Below are positions 8,602 through 19,012 of a DNA stretch of 63,537 nucleotides, piece after piece (positions within the stretch are counted from its first letter, which is position 1; every line of letters starts with the position of its first letter). The stretch covers positions 3,886 through 67,422 of the forward strand of contig PBLU01000016.1 in assembly GCA_002721875.1 (NCBI GenBank), in the 5' to 3' direction. This stretch comes from Chloroflexota bacterium (GTDB taxonomy: Bacteria; Chloroflexota; Dehalococcoidia; UBA1151; TMED-70). The position numbers were made by a program, and so were the translations under genes. The notes beneath the pieces were generated by a model. That model was not told the origin of the DNA and searched no databases. It saw nothing but the letters and a program-made list of their open reading frames with translations.

Positions 8602-9283
8602 CTTCCTGATCTATTTTTTTTGCGGGAACCCCTGCAACAGTAGTATCCTCTGGAACATCTCTTAGGACAACAGATCCTGCTCCGATAATTGTATTTTTAC
8701 CTACTATCAAAGGTGAAACTAATGTAGAGTTTGAACCTATGAAAGAATCTTTTTCTATTTTAGATTTGTTTTTTGAAGTACCATCGAAATTAGCTGAAAC
8801 AAATCCTGCTCCAAGATTTACATTATTTTCCACTACTAAATCTCCTAAATAAGAAAGGTGCTTAGATTTTGTAAAACTTCCTATTTTGGAAGATTTTACT
8901 TCAACAAAATTTCCAATTTCAACATTATCTTCAATAAATGAATTATTTCTCACATAAGAATATGGACCAATATTAGAATTTTTACCTACTTTTGAATCTA
9001 AAATTATGGAATATAAAGCAGAACTATTACTTGAAATTTCTGAATTTGAAATTGTGGAGTTGGGACCAATTATACAGTTTGTAGAAATTTTTGATTCTCC
9101 CAAAATATAAGTTGATGGGAAGACAACAGTGCCTTTTTCAATAGAAACTGTCTCATCAATGAATGTTGTATTTACATCTATAATTTGAACGCCTTTTTCA
9201 ATCAATTTTTCCATATGTGTTTTGTTTGAAAAAAAATTTAAATTTAGTTTTTTGAAAATATTAAATATCGACGGAGGTTTCAT
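8585..9283 (-). CDS. GlmU-like left-handed beta-helix acetyltransferase without uridylyltransferase domain
   Basis: The 232-residue protein is made of hexapeptide repeats (left-handed beta-helix), for example IGPNSTISNSEISSNS and VGKNSNIGPYSYV. Residues of the GlmU acetyltransferase site are kept: HLSYLGD (His and Tyr), VNLGAG with the Asn, the N-FDG strand (ANFDGTSKNKSK), and a final IGAGSVVLRDVPEDTTVAGVPAKK. The uridylyltransferase half of GlmU (about 230 residues) is absent. It may acetylate glucosamine-1-phosphate with the uridylyltransferase encoded elsewhere, or act on another sugar nucleotide. It is first in a two-gene unit with the CorC-like gene. Confidence 0.75.
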   Translation of the reverse strand: MKPPSIFNIFKKLNLNFFSNKTHMEKLIEKGVQIIDVNTTFIDETVSIEKGTVVFPSTYILGESKISTNCIIGPNSTISNSEISSNSSALYSIILDSKVGKNSNIGPYSYVRNNSFIEDNVEIGNFVEVKSSKIGSFTKSKHLSYLGDLVVENNVNLGAGFVSANFDGTSKNKSKIEKDSFIGSNSTLVSPLIVGKNTIIGAGSVVLRDVPEDTTVAGVPAKKIDQEGELDD

Positions 9284-9416
9284 TTATAGATTTATTTGAT
9301 TAATAACAAAAAAGATTTTTTCAAAAATATGATGTGTTGGCAAATTTTTCATTTTCACTAATAACTTATAATAATATCATACTTATGTAAAATTTACCTA
9401 TTAAGGTTTAGTTTAT

Positions 9417-9506
9417 GGAGAGGTGTCAGAGTGGCTTAATGAGCACGCTTGGAAAGCGTGTGTACGTTAAAGCGTACCGCAGGTTCGAATCCTGTCCTCT
9501 CCGCCA
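9417..9506 (+). tRNA. tRNA-Ser (anticodon GGA)
   Basis: The 90-nt cloverleaf has acceptor strands GGAGAGG and CCTCTCC, an anticodon stem-loop with GGA (Ser, UCC/UCU codons), a long variable arm typical of serine tRNAs, GGTTCGAATCC in the T arm and an encoded CCA end at 9504-9506. It stands between the divergent acetyltransferase and topA genes; no terminator was recognised after it. Confidence 0.97.
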
Positions 9507-9614
9507 TAAAAAAGAATTATCCTATTTTGTAGTTTTTGATTTCTAAAGTTAATATAATGTTGATATATAATAATAATTAACCCAAGAATAAATTACTTAA
9601 ATTGAGGTATAAAG

Positions 9615-11666
9615 TTGTCAAAAAATCTAGTTATTGTTGAATCCCCTACTAAAGCAAAAACCTTACAAAGATTTTTAGGTAAAGAATATTTAGTTGAAGC
9701 GTCTATTGGGCATATTAATAATTTGCAGTCTGGTTATAAAGCAAAATATACAGGCCCGGTTGTTGGATTAGATGAAGATTTTGAACCGATTTGGGAATAT
9801 GAAAAAGGAGCCAAAACTAGAATTGATAAACTAAGTAAATTAGCAAAAAATTGTGAGAAAATTTATCTAGCTGCTGATCCTGATAGAGAAGGAGAAGGCA
9901 TAGCCTTTCATGTTGCTAATGCGCTTATTGAAAAAGGGCAGTCAAATGAAAAATTTAAGAGAGTTGTTTTTCATGAGATAACTGAAAGTGCCGTAAAAGA
10001 TGCTTTTGAAAAAGCAGGAAAATTAAATATGGATTTAGTGGATGCTCATATTGGGCGAAGACTAGTTGATAGGCTTGTCGGTTTCTCATTGAGTGGGCTC
10101 ACCTCATCATTACTGAGGCTTAAAAGACTATCTGTAGGAAGAGTTCAATCTGTTGCAGTAAGTATTATTAAGGACAAAGAAGATGAAATTAATGCATTTA
10201 TTCCGCAAGAATATTGGAATATAACTGGTGATTTTTCTAAAAATAAACAATCCTACCAAGGCAAACTTTACGATATTGAAGGAGTATCAGGTAAAAATCT
10301 TACAATATCAAATGAAGCCGAAGCAAAAAATATTCAATTTGAAATTGAAAAACTTAAATATAAAATTTTATCTATTAAATCTAATCTTAGAAAAACTAAG
10401 CCAAGACCTCCATTTACTACAAGCTCCCTACAGCAAGATGCTTCATCTAGACTAAGAATGGCACCATCTAGAACGATGTCGATAGCTCAGCAATTATTTC
10501 AAGGGATTGATTTGGGTAACGGAGAAGAAGGGCTAATAACATATATGAGAACAGACTCAAATATTTTATCAGAAGATTCACTAAGCCAGGTAGGGAATTT
10601 TATCCAAAATAATTACGGGAATGATTATCATAACCAAACAAAATATAAAACTAAATCTGCAAATGCACAAGAAGCTCATGAAGCGATAAGACCTACTTCT
10701 ATAGCAAGGACTCCAGAATCTATTAGAAATGTTTTAAGCGAAGATCAGTACAAGCTATATGACTTGATTTGGAAAAGAACAGTAGCCAGTCAAATGGCAG
10801 AAAGTCAAAACAAAAAAACTATAATAATAACTTCATCTGAAAATGAAAAATATAAATTCATTTCAGAGTATGATGAATTGGTTTTTGAGGGATTCAAAAA
10901 GCTGTTCCCTCAAAAAGATTCTAATAAGATACCCAATATAATTGAAAATGAATTAGTAGATCTGGAAGACATCATAAAAGAACAAAAATTTACCCAACAC
11001 ACACCAAGATATTCAGAAGCTTCATTAATAAAGACTATGGAAGAACTTGGTGTTGGAAGACCGAGTACCTATGCAAGCATACTAAATACAATCAAGGAAA
11101 AAAAATATGTTTGGGTTATTAATAGATCAATATATCTAAGCCCAGTTGGAAATGCTTTAGTTGAAGAATTAAAAAAACATTTTTCCGAAAGTGTAATGGA
11201 CTATAAATTTACTGAAAAAATGGAAAATGATCTTGATCAAATATCAAATGGAAATCTTGGTAGAAATGAATTTATAAAATCATTTTGGGAAAACTTTGAG
11301 CCAATTAAGAATAATTATGAAAAAATAGCTGATGAAAACCCAAGAAATCCTAGTGAGTATAATTTCTTAAGAACAAATATTATCTGCTCATCAAAGACAC
11401 CTTGTATCAATTCAGAAACTGGAGAAGAATTCCAAGAAAATGATCCGCCTCTAGGTCAAAAATCTTTAGATAATTCCTTAGAAAAATTACCTAGAATGAT
11501 ATGGATTAGATTTAGAAACAAAAAAGGTGATGGTGGTTTTCTTGCTTGTGAAGATAGAGATTGTAAAGTTACAGCAGATGAGAGTGCATGGGCTGGTTCA
11601 GGTAGAAGAAGAACTAGAACAATTGAAGCTCTTAAAAAAACTATGAAAGAAAAATGTATACATTAA
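9615..11666 (+). CDS. topA: DNA topoisomerase I (type IA)
   Basis: TopA relaxes negative supercoils by a transient single-strand break. The 683-residue protein has a Toprim domain at the N-terminus (VESPTKAKT at about 8-16, DPDREGEGIA at about 88-97), the HEITESAV region, and the catalytic Tyr310 in GLITYMRTDSN. The TTG start at 9615 follows a GAGG ribosome-binding site. The C-terminal part (about 580-683) keeps only scattered Cys (CSSKTPC, CEDRDC, KC) and lacks the regular C4 zinc ribbons seen in longer family members. It is the first gene after tRNA-Ser(GGA); a Xer recombinase gene follows 71 bp later. Confidence 0.95.
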   Translation: MSKNLVIVESPTKAKTLQRFLGKEYLVEASIGHINNLQSGYKAKYTGPVVGLDEDFEPIWEYEKGAKTRIDKLSKLAKNCEKIYLAADPDREGEGIAFHVANALIEKGQSNEKFKRVVFHEITESAVKDAFEKAGKLNMDLVDAHIGRRLVDRLVGFSLSGLTSSLLRLKRLSVGRVQSVAVSIIKDKEDEINAFIPQEYWNITGDFSKNKQSYQGKLYDIEGVSGKNLTISNEAEAKNIQFEIEKLKYKILSIKSNLRKTKPRPPFTTSSLQQDASSRLRMAPSRTMSIAQQLFQGIDLGNGEEGLITYMRTDSNILSEDSLSQVGNFIQNNYGNDYHNQTKYKTKSANAQEAHEAIRPTSIARTPESIRNVLSEDQYKLYDLIWKRTVASQMAESQNKKTIIITSSENEKYKFISEYDELVFEGFKKLFPQKDSNKIPNIIENELVDLEDIIKEQKFTQHTPRYSEASLIKTMEELGVGRPSTYASILNTIKEKKYVWVINRSIYLSPVGNALVEELKKHFSESVMDYKFTEKMENDLDQISNGNLGRNEFIKSFWENFEPIKNNYEKIADENPRNPSEYNFLRTNIICSSKTPCINSETGEEFQENDPPLGQKSLDNSLEKLPRMIWIRFRNKKGDGGFLACEDRDCKVTADESAWAGSGRRRTRTIEALKKTMKEKCIH

Positions 11667-11737
11667 TGTAATTTTTATCTTCATCCGTTAAGTTTTTCAC
11701 TTATAAGATTATTATTTTTTTATTATCATTTAATATC

Positions 11738-12619
11738 ATGACACTTAAAAATAAAAAAAAAATAATTACTCTAAAAAATTTATATATTGAAGAAAATCAA
11801 AACTTATCTTTCTACACAATTAGAAATAAAGAAAATGACATAAATAAATTTATTAACTTTTTAGGGGTAGATCATGGAAAGAAAATTGATATAGATTTAT
11901 TAAGAAAATTTATCAGCGAGATAAATAATCTTTACAGTAAAAAATCTGTACTGAGAATAGTATCAAACTTAAAATCATTTTTTAATTTTTTAGTAGACAA
12001 ATATTATATTAAAAAAAACTTGCTTAATGAAATAAATAATCCTAAGGTTGAAAAAACATTACCCAATATTGCAACTTTAAAAGATATAGATAAATTAATA
12101 GATAGTATCGATGAATCCAGTACATTAGGATTAAGAGATAAAGCTATTATTGAAATTATTTACGCAGCGGGACTAAGGGTATCTGAAGTCCATTGCTTAA
12201 ATATAGAAGATATTGATTTTGAACTTAATCAAGCAATTATTTTTGGTAAAGGTAAAAAATATAGATCAGCTATATTTGCAGATCAAACAAAAAAAGTACT
12301 AGAAAAATATATAAAAAAAAGATGCTCTAAAAATAAAAAAGAAAAAGCTTTTTTTCTTAGTAATTTAGGTCAGAGATTATCAATCAGAAGTATTCAACAT
12401 ATTACAAAAAAATATATAAAAGCTGCAGGATTAAATCCTGATTTTCATACACATACTCTTAGGCATTCTTTTGCTACACATTTGATGGATGGTGGTGCTG
12501 ATATTAGGGTAGTTCAAGAGCTATTAGGACATTCATCTCCAAAAACTACAGAAATATATACTCATATTTCCTTAGAAAAATCTAGAGAAATATATACAAA
12601 AGCTCACCCAAAAGCCTAA
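11738..12619 (+). CDS. Tyrosine recombinase, XerC/XerD type
   Basis: The 293-residue protein has an N-terminal SAM-like DNA-binding domain (about 10-100) and a C-terminal catalytic domain. All six catalytic residues are visible: Arg147 (AGLRVSE), Lys171 (FGKGKK), His239 and Arg242 (HTLRHSFATH), His265 (LGHSS) and Tyr274 (EIYTH). Length and sequence match chromosomal XerC/XerD enzymes that resolve chromosome dimers, rather than phage integrases. The topA neighbour fits the common topA-xer arrangement. XerC cannot be told from XerD without alignment. The dif site was not found in this window. Confidence 0.9.
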   Translation: MTLKNKKKIITLKNLYIEENQNLSFYTIRNKENDINKFINFLGVDHGKKIDIDLLRKFISEINNLYSKKSVLRIVSNLKSFFNFLVDKYYIKKNLLNEINNPKVEKTLPNIATLKDIDKLIDSIDESSTLGLRDKAIIEIIYAAGLRVSEVHCLNIEDIDFELNQAIIFGKGKKYRSAIFADQTKKVLEKYIKKRCSKNKKEKAFFLSNLGQRLSIRSIQHITKKYIKAAGLNPDFHTHTLRHSFATHLMDGGADIRVVQELLGHSSPKTTEIYTHISLEKSREIYTKAHPKA

Positions 12620-12648
12620 AATTAATAATATCAATACAAGGAGTTAAT

Positions 12649-13209
12649 ATGACCATATCTTCAGGTGAAATAAAAAGAAATATGACTATTTTATTACAAG
12701 ATGAAATATATCAAATTTTAGAATGGCAGCATAGACAAGCACCAAAGGCTCCTCCTACTCTAACACTAAAACTAAGACATATTCAATCAGGCAATGTATA
12801 TGAAAAAAAAGTTCCTGGAAATCAGAAATTACAATTAGCTCCAACAGAAATAAGAGAGGCTCAATATCTTTATAAAGATAAGGATATGTATGTTTTTATG
12901 GATAATGTAAATTTTGAACAGTATGAGCTTAATAATGAACTAATAGGTAATGCTGATAAGTTTTTATCTGAAGGAAATAATATCTCAATAATTTTTCTAG
13001 AATCAACACCATTAGCTATTGAACTACCTACATCTATTATAATGACAGTAGAAAATACAGATGTCGGACTAAAAGGAGATACTCAATCTGGAGCTACTAA
13101 ACCTGCAACTACAACATCAGGATTAACGCTTCAGGTACCTTTATTTATTGAAGAAGGTCAAAAAATAAATGTTTCAACTAATGATGGGTCTTACTTAGGA
13201 AGATCATAA
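12649..13209 (+). CDS. efp: Elongation factor P
   Basis: EF-P relieves ribosome stalling at polyproline. The 186-residue protein has the three beta-barrel domains; the C-terminal signature QVPLFIEEGQKINVSTNDGSYLGR is intact in sense (DG-Y). An AAGGAG site precedes the ATG. The loop that reaches the P-site tRNA reads HRQAPKAPPTL, with Lys33 at the tip where the modified lysine sits in Escherichia coli. The usual PGKG is replaced by a proline-flanked APKAPP, so the modification, if any, may differ. The formyltransferase gene begins three bases after its stop. Confidence 0.93.
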   Translation: MTISSGEIKRNMTILLQDEIYQILEWQHRQAPKAPPTLTLKLRHIQSGNVYEKKVPGNQKLQLAPTEIREAQYLYKDKDMYVFMDNVNFEQYELNNELIGNADKFLSEGNNISIIFLESTPLAIELPTSIIMTVENTDVGLKGDTQSGATKPATTTSGLTLQVPLFIEEGQKINVSTNDGSYLGRS

Positions 13210-13212
13210 AAA

Positions 13213-13950
13213 ATGAAAGGCCTAAATTATAGAAAATCTGTAGGCTGGTTATCGACTGGTAATGGAGAAGGCTCACTAGGATTACTAAAAAAAGGTATTG
13301 AACTTGTAAATAATGAAAGTATTGATATAAAATATGTTTTTCTGAATAGAGAAATTGGTGAGAAAAAAGGATCTGATGAATACATAAATTATGCAAAAAA
13401 TAATAATGTACCTGTTATAAGTTATTCCTCTCAGAAGTATAAAAAAAGAAAAGGTTCTGAGTGGAAAGATCTTAGAATCAATTATGACAAAGAAGTGCTT
13501 AATAAGATTTCTAATTATCAAGTAGATTTTATAGTTGCAGCAGGATATATGCTTTTTTCTCCTGAAATTTGTAAACATCACAAAATAATTAATATTCATC
13601 CAGCATTGCCTGATGGTCCTGATGGAACTTGGAAAAATGTGATATTAGAACTGATTAAGTCTAAGTCCTCCTATTCAGGAGTTTCAATACATATAATGAC
13701 TCCTGAACTGGATAGTGGGCCAACATTAAGTTTCGTAAGATTCCCAATTAAGCATAAAGGGTTATTAAGATATTGGGACGAAATAGAAAATATAGATGAT
13801 CAAATAATAAATTCTAATTTATTCAAAAAAATAAGAGAAATTATAATCATAAATGAAAGATTACTATTAAAAGAAACTTTACATATGCTTTCAACTAACC
13901 AACTTCAAATAGAAAATCCTGTTGAAACAGACTTGAGTAGAAATATATAA
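13213..13950 (+). CDS. Formyltransferase-family protein (PurN-like)
   Basis: The 245-residue protein has the folate-dependent formyltransferase fold: AAGYMLFS at about 109-116, the signature INIHPALPDGPDGTW at about 126-140 with the Asn/His pair, and GVSIHIMTPELDSGP at 156-170 with the expected Asp. These are features of glycinamide ribonucleotide formyltransferase (PurN). The N-terminal GNGEGSLGLL differs from the standard GNGSNLQAI loop and the C-terminal tail is longer and divergent. It could be a purine enzyme or a related formyltransferase. It is co-directional with efp, three bases apart, and converges on clpX. Confidence 0.65.
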   Translation: MKGLNYRKSVGWLSTGNGEGSLGLLKKGIELVNNESIDIKYVFLNREIGEKKGSDEYINYAKNNNVPVISYSSQKYKKRKGSEWKDLRINYDKEVLNKISNYQVDFIVAAGYMLFSPEICKHHKIINIHPALPDGPDGTWKNVILELIKSKSSYSGVSIHIMTPELDSGPTLSFVRFPIKHKGLLRYWDEIENIDDQIINSNLFKKIREIIIINERLLLKETLHMLSTNQLQIENPVETDLSRNI

Positions 13951-13954
13951 AAAA

Positions 13955-15220
13955 TTATGCTGCTTTTCTCGTATTATCAGTTTTTAAGATAGTACCCTCA
14001 TTAGATATCAAATCAAATACATTTCTATTATTTTCCTTATCATACTTTACAACACATTTAGATATATCATTAGAGTTTGGTATTTCAAACATTACATCTA
14101 ATAAAAGTTTTTCAAGTATTGATTTTAAGGCTCTTGCACCATTTTTTTGATCTAAAGCTTCTTTAGCAACAAGATCTAGAGCAGATTCCTCAAAGATTAG
14201 ATCAACTTCATCAAGACTAAATAGCTTTTGATATTGTTTTATTAATGAATTTTTAGGTTCTTTCAAAATTCTTAATAAGTCTGAGTGAGTCAAGTCTCTT
14301 AAGCTGACCATAGAAGCAATACGACCTACGAATTCAGGTATAAATCCGAACTTTAGAATATCTTCAGTTTCAACTTTGCCTTCAACTTGAGGGTTTATTT
14401 TCTTACTTGATATATTTTCAAAGCCTATAGATTTATCATTTAATCTTTGGTCAATTATAGAATTTAAACCTTCGAATGCACCCCCTAATATAAATAAGAT
14501 ACCTGTTGTGTCAATCTGTAAAAAATCTTGCTCTGGATGCTTTCTGCCACCTTTTCTAGGAACATTTACAACGGTACCTTCTAAAATTTTTAGAAGTGAT
14601 TGTTGGGTTCCTTCACCTAATTCTTTAGTTAATGAAGCATTTGCACCTTTTTTTGCGATCTTATCAATTTCGTCAATGTATATTATCCCTTTTTGAGTTC
14701 TTTCAATATCTCCATCTGATGCTTGATATAAACTTAGAAGAATGTTTTCTACGTCTTCACCTACATATCCAGCTTCAGTTAGGGAGGTTGCATCTGAAAT
14801 ACTAAATGGAACATCTAAAATTTTTGAAAGTGTTTGAGCAAGATAAGTTTTACCTGAACCTGTAGATCCAACCAAAAGGATGTTTGATTTTTGAATTTCC
14901 ACATCTTCATCATTTTCTGACATCAATCTTTTATAGTGGTTATAAACCGCTACAGAAAGAACCTTTTTTGCATGACTTTGACCAATAACATATTCACCCA
15001 ATAAATCGAAGATTTCTTTTGGAGTTTTAGTGAACCTAAATTGATTATCATTGTCATAAGAATAAAATTCTTCAGAGATTGTGTCAAAGCCAGATTGAAT
15101 ATAGTCAAAACAATTAACACAAAAATAAAGTGAAACTTTAGGATATCCGAAACGCTCTCCAGGGAAGGCCCTTATTTCTTCTGGTAAGTTGTAATATTTA
15201 TTGCAAAGTGTACACTGCAT
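13955..15220 (-). CDS. clpX: ATP-dependent Clp protease ATP-binding subunit ClpX
   Basis: ClpX is the AAA+ unfoldase that feeds substrates to ClpP. The 421-residue protein begins with the zinc-binding domain (CxxC at residues 3-6 and CVNC at about 33-36), followed by the AAA+ core with Walker A GSTGSGKT, Walker [11 protein letters not shown], and the sensor region ending [11 protein letters not shown]. It lies two bases after clpP, and trigger factor precedes clpP. This tig-clpP-clpX order is the standard bacterial protein-quality cluster. Confidence 0.97.
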   Translation of the reverse strand: MQCTLCNKYYNLPEEIRAFPGERFGYPKVSLYFCVNCFDYIQSGFDTISEEFYSYDNDNQFRFTKTPKEIFDLLGEYVIGQSHAKKVLSVAVYNHYKRLMSENDEDVEIQKSNILLVGSTGSGKTYLAQTLSKILDVPFSISDATSLTEAGYVGEDVENILLSLYQASDGDIERTQKGIIYIDEIDKIAKKGANASLTKELGEGTQQSLLKILEGTVVNVPRKGGRKHPEQDFLQIDTTGILFILGGAFEGLNSIIDQRLNDKSIGFENISSKKINPQVEGKVETEDILKFGFIPEFVGRIASMVSLRDLTHSDLLRILKEPKNSLIKQYQKLFSLDEVDLIFEESALDLVAKEALDQKNGARALKSILEKLLLDVMFEIPNSNDISKCVVKYDKENNRNVFDLISNEGTILKTDNTRKAA

Positions 15221-15222
15221 AA

Positions 15223-15858
15223 TTATTTTTTAGTTGATTTAGATTTGGTACCTTCAGGATAAATAACTTCATCTACCACTCCATAATCAACAGCCTGCTC
15301 TGCATCAAGCCAAAAATCTCTGTCTTCATCTTTTCTTATTTTTGATAAGGATTGACCTGTATGAGTAGACATTATTTTAGCTAATTTTTCGTTAATCCTT
15401 TGCATCTCTCTGAAATTTATTTCAACATCAGCAATAGTACCACCACCACCGCCAGAAACACTGTGCATCATCATAGTTGAGTTTGGAAGAGCATATCTTT
15501 TTCCTTTGGCACCTGCAGTCAATAAAACAACACCCATACTAGCTGATAATCCAACCGAATATGTACAGACATCATTAGGTATCATTTGCATAGTGTCATA
15601 TATAGACAAACCTGCATAGACAGAACCTCCAGGCGAGTTGATATAAAGATTTATATCTTTTTCAGGATCTTCCCTAGATAAATATAATAATTGAGCAACT
15701 ATAGTATTTGAAACAAAATCATTTACAGGCGTTCCTAAAAAAATAATCCTTTCTTTGAGCAGTAGTGAAAATATATCATAGGTAGCCCTGTCACCTCTTG
15801 AAGTAGTTTCAATTACTGAAGGAATTATAGATTGTGGATTATGGATTTCTGAATTCAA
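15223..15858 (-). CDS. clpP: ATP-dependent Clp protease proteolytic subunit
   Basis: ClpP is the serine protease chamber of the ClpXP machine. The 211-residue protein has the family signatures: [31 protein letters not shown], the nucleophilic Ser in VGLSASMG (about residue 105), the catalytic His in MMMHSVSGG and the downstream Asp in [11 protein letters not shown]. It begins 44 bp after tig and is followed immediately by clpX. Length and motifs are ordinary. Confidence 0.97.
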   Translation of the reverse strand: MNSEIHNPQSIIPSVIETTSRGDRATYDIFSLLLKERIIFLGTPVNDFVSNTIVAQLLYLSREDPEKDINLYINSPGGSVYAGLSIYDTMQMIPNDVCTYSVGLSASMGVVLLTAGAKGKRYALPNSTMMMHSVSGGGGGTIADVEINFREMQRINEKLAKIMSTHTGQSLSKIRKDEDRDFWLDAEQAVDYGVVDEVIYPEGTKSKSTKK

Positions 15859-15902
15859 CTTAATACTCCTTATATAAGTACTTTTAATCTTACTAAAGAT
15901 TA

Positions 15903-17189
15903 TTATTTTTTGCGATTATTGGTGGAAGATTTAGCTATTTTTATCAACTGTTGAATACTTTTTCTTCTTTTAATGTTATTACTGACTATTAATTTAAGAT
16001 TTTCATCATCCGTCAAATTTTGATCTTTATATTGTTCTTTTATGACTAGAAGCTCTTCTTCAACTTCCTTTTTTGAAGCTTTTATTTGTTCCAATTTAAT
16101 AATTTCTTCAATAACTAATAATTTTTTAAGCTCTTTTTCAGATGATTCTAAAGACTCTTTATAGAATTCATCTCTAGATTTATTAATAGCTTTCAAATAA
16201 TCATCGAGTTCCATTCTATACTGAGATATTGATCTAATTCTGTCTTCAACAATATTATCTGCTGATCTTTGTATTTGTATCTCAGAAATAGTAAACTTGG
16301 AGAGATTGACCAATTTATCAATAATTTCATTTTCTAGATCAAGATTGTATTTGTAATCATTTTCTGCAGAAATTTCTTTCTTGATTTGATCTTTAAATTC
16401 CTTAATTCCTTTAATTTCAGGACTAATTTCTTTTAAGAATTTATCTGTAAGTTTTGGGATAATTTTTTCTTGAATTTCTAAGCACTCAACTTCAAACTTA
16501 ACATTTTTACCTTGAAGATTTTCTTCTTTCCAATCAAGAGGTAGAGTCAGAGTAAAATCTTTCTTTTCATTTTTGGAAATACCTTTTAGATTTTCAGCAA
16601 CTCCTGGAGCAATTAAGTTACTATTTTCAACAGCATAGAAATCAAATTCTTTTTCTGAAAAAACTTCCTCTTCTTTATATTTACCACTTAAATTTATCTT
16701 GGCAAAACCAGGAAAATCTAATTTAGAATTAGAAGACTCCCAAGTTGATCTTGATTCTAAAATTCTGTCGATAGTTTCATCTATTTTCTTTTTTGTAACT
16801 TTATTTTTAGAAATATTACTTTTTATAGAATTATAATCACCTAAATTAACTTCAGGCATCAGAGGTACCATAAGTATAATTTTTAATTTAGGCTCTCTCT
16901 CTAAAATGTCGACTTTGGGAGCGCAAGGATATTCTAATTTTTGTTCTTCTAATATGCTCGGGACAACTTCTTGTATTATAGGGTCTAAACTATTTTCTAA
17001 TATGTAATCTTTTCCATATTGAGATTCAATTAATTTATAAGGTGCTTTTCCTTTTCTAAATCCAGGTATATTCACAGATTTAGAAATTTTCGTTGCTGAA
17101 GTTTTAAGATGCTTATTGACAATAAAATCATCAACTATAATTTCTATATCTACTTGTTTATTTTTTTCTGGTTTAACTTCTATTTTCAT
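15903..17189 (-). CDS. tig: Trigger factor
   Basis: Trigger factor is the ribosome-bound chaperone at the peptide exit tunnel. The 428-residue protein carries the ribosome-binding signature [15 protein letters not shown] (about 45-60), a divergent PPIase-like middle region (about 150-245) and a long helical C-terminal chaperone arm. It is only 6 bp after aspS on the same strand, and clpP-clpX follow, so aspS-tig-clpP-clpX may form one transcription unit. The sequence is Lys/Glu/Ile-rich, as expected for this genome. Confidence 0.93.
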   Translation of the reverse strand: MKIEVKPEKNKQVDIEIIVDDFIVNKHLKTSATKISKSVNIPGFRKGKAPYKLIESQYGKDYILENSLDPIIQEVVPSILEEQKLEYPCAPKVDILEREPKLKIILMVPLMPEVNLGDYNSIKSNISKNKVTKKKIDETIDRILESRSTWESSNSKLDFPGFAKINLSGKYKEEEVFSEKEFDFYAVENSNLIAPGVAENLKGISKNEKKDFTLTLPLDWKEENLQGKNVKFEVECLEIQEKIIPKLTDKFLKEISPEIKGIKEFKDQIKKEISAENDYKYNLDLENEIIDKLVNLSKFTISEIQIQRSADNIVEDRIRSISQYRMELDDYLKAINKSRDEFYKESLESSEKELKKLLVIEEIIKLEQIKASKKEVEEELLVIKEQYKDQNLTDDENLKLIVSNNIKRRKSIQQLIKIAKSSTNNRKK

Positions 17190-17194
17190 ATTAT

Positions 17195-18988
17195 TTATTC
17201 TTCTTGCTCCATAACTAGTATATTTAAATCCTCTAATTGCTCTTTTGTAATAAAATCTGGAGAACCAAATAGTAAATCAGAAGCAGATTGAGTCTTTGGG
17301 AATGCTATTACCTCTCTAATTGACTCTTCATTGCAAAGCATTGCTACTAATCTATCTAATCCAAGCCCCATACCTCCATGTGGAGGTACTCCATACTCAA
17401 AAGCATCTAGCAAATGACCAAATAGATTATTAACTTCATTTTTTGAATATCCTATAATATCGAACACTTTTTCCTGTAATTTTCTATCGTGAATTCTTAT
17501 CGAGCCTGAACCTAACTCAACTCCATTACAAACCAAATCAAATAAATTAGCTCTTACCTTCCCAGGTTCTGAATCTAATAGATCGTAATCTTCTAAATGA
17601 GGAGAAGAGAATACATGATGAGCAGGTTGCCACGATCCATCATCATCTTTATCAAAAAGAGGAAAGTCAGTAATCCAAACAAATTTCATCTCTTTGTTAT
17701 CAATTAAGTTTTGTTCCTGAGCAATATACGTCCTAAGATGAGACAATGAAGAATTAACTACATCTTTCTGACCAATTATCATAAATATAACATCCCCTGG
17801 TTTTGCATCGGTGATTGAAATGATTTCATCTAGGTTTTCCTGAGTAAAAAATTTATTAAGAGGACCTGAGGTTTCATCCAATTTTGGAATATCATTTTGT
17901 ATATTTTCAGGAATTGATATGTAAATTAGACCACCTGCGCCCTGCTTTTTTACCATTTCAGTTAATCTATCAAATTCTTTTCTGCCTAAATTATGCCAAT
18001 TTTGAGCAACTAATCCCTTAAGAATTGAATCTGATTTCAAAGAATTTTGAATGACATTAGAATTAATTCTTGTAGCTAATTCTGATAAGTCTTTCATTTC
18101 AAGTGAATAACGAAGATCTGGTTTATCTGTACCAAATCGATTCATAGCATCATCATATCTGATTACTTCAAATTTTCTATCAATTTTAATATTACTATCT
18201 ACTGAGTTAATCAGTCTGATGTACAGCTTTTCAACTAATTTCATAACATCTTCTTGGTCAACAAAACTCATTTCCAAATCAAGTTGGGTATGCTCAGGTT
18301 GCCTGTCTGCTCTAAGATCTTCGTCTCTGAAGCATCTTGCTATTTGAAAATATCTATCAAAACCTGAAACCATCAAAATTTGTTTCATTTGTTGAGGAGA
18401 TTGAGGTAATGCATAAAATCCTCCATGCTTAATTCTAGAAGGTACAACATAATCTCTGGCCCCTTCAGGCGTACTCTTTATTAGTATTGGAGTTTCAATA
18501 TGAGTAAAATTTTCCTCTGATAAATAATTCCATATAAGATGGGTTACTTTGTGTCGCAATTTTATTTTTTTTTGCATAGAATTTCTTCTAAGGTCTAAGT
18601 ATCGATATTTTAGTCTGATCTCTTCCGACACAACAGAATCATCATCTATTTCAAAGGGTGGTGTCTTGGACGTTGATAAGATTTCTATCTTATCAACTAC
18701 TAATTCAAGATCTCCTGTTGGTATTTCTTTATTTTCTGACCCGTCTAATCTCCTAACAATAGTTCCTTCTACAGCAATTACCCATTCTGATCTTAGATTT
18801 TTAGCATATGAATGAGATTCAGCTGATATCTCAGGATTAAACACTATTTGCATTATTCCAGACTTATCCCTAAGATCAATAAATATCAATTGACCATGAT
18901 CTCTTCTTTTAGAAACCCATCCAGCAAGCTTAATTTTTTTTTCTAATACAGAAGAAGAAACTTCTCCGCACATTAAATCTCTATACAT
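17195..18988 (-). CDS. aspS: Aspartyl-tRNA synthetase
   Basis: This class II synthetase charges tRNA-Asp. The 597-residue protein has the anticodon-binding OB domain (about 15-105; GWVSKRRDHGQLIFIDLRD), motif 2 (FRDEDLRADRQPEHTQLD, about 220-237), the bacterial-type GAD insertion, and motif 3 (GMGLGLDRLVAML, near 550). The length fits bacterial AspRS rather than the shorter archaeal type. It follows the lrp-like gene by 24 bp and precedes tig. Whether it also charges tRNA-Asn cannot be read from sequence alone, and no gatCAB genes are in the window. Confidence 0.95.
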   Translation of the reverse strand: MYRDLMCGEVSSSVLEKKIKLAGWVSKRRDHGQLIFIDLRDKSGIMQIVFNPEISAESHSYAKNLRSEWVIAVEGTIVRRLDGSENKEIPTGDLELVVDKIEILSTSKTPPFEIDDDSVVSEEIRLKYRYLDLRRNSMQKKIKLRHKVTHLIWNYLSEENFTHIETPILIKSTPEGARDYVVPSRIKHGGFYALPQSPQQMKQILMVSGFDRYFQIARCFRDEDLRADRQPEHTQLDLEMSFVDQEDVMKLVEKLYIRLINSVDSNIKIDRKFEVIRYDDAMNRFGTDKPDLRYSLEMKDLSELATRINSNVIQNSLKSDSILKGLVAQNWHNLGRKEFDRLTEMVKKQGAGGLIYISIPENIQNDIPKLDETSGPLNKFFTQENLDEIISITDAKPGDVIFMIIGQKDVVNSSLSHLRTYIAQEQNLIDNKEMKFVWITDFPLFDKDDDGSWQPAHHVFSSPHLEDYDLLDSEPGKVRANLFDLVCNGVELGSGSIRIHDRKLQEKVFDIIGYSKNEVNNLFGHLLDAFEYGVPPHGGMGLGLDRLVAMLCNEESIREVIAFPKTQSASDLLFGSPDFITKEQLEDLNILVMEQEE

Positions 18989-19012
18989 AATTCCTCAAAT
19001 TAAAATATATAT

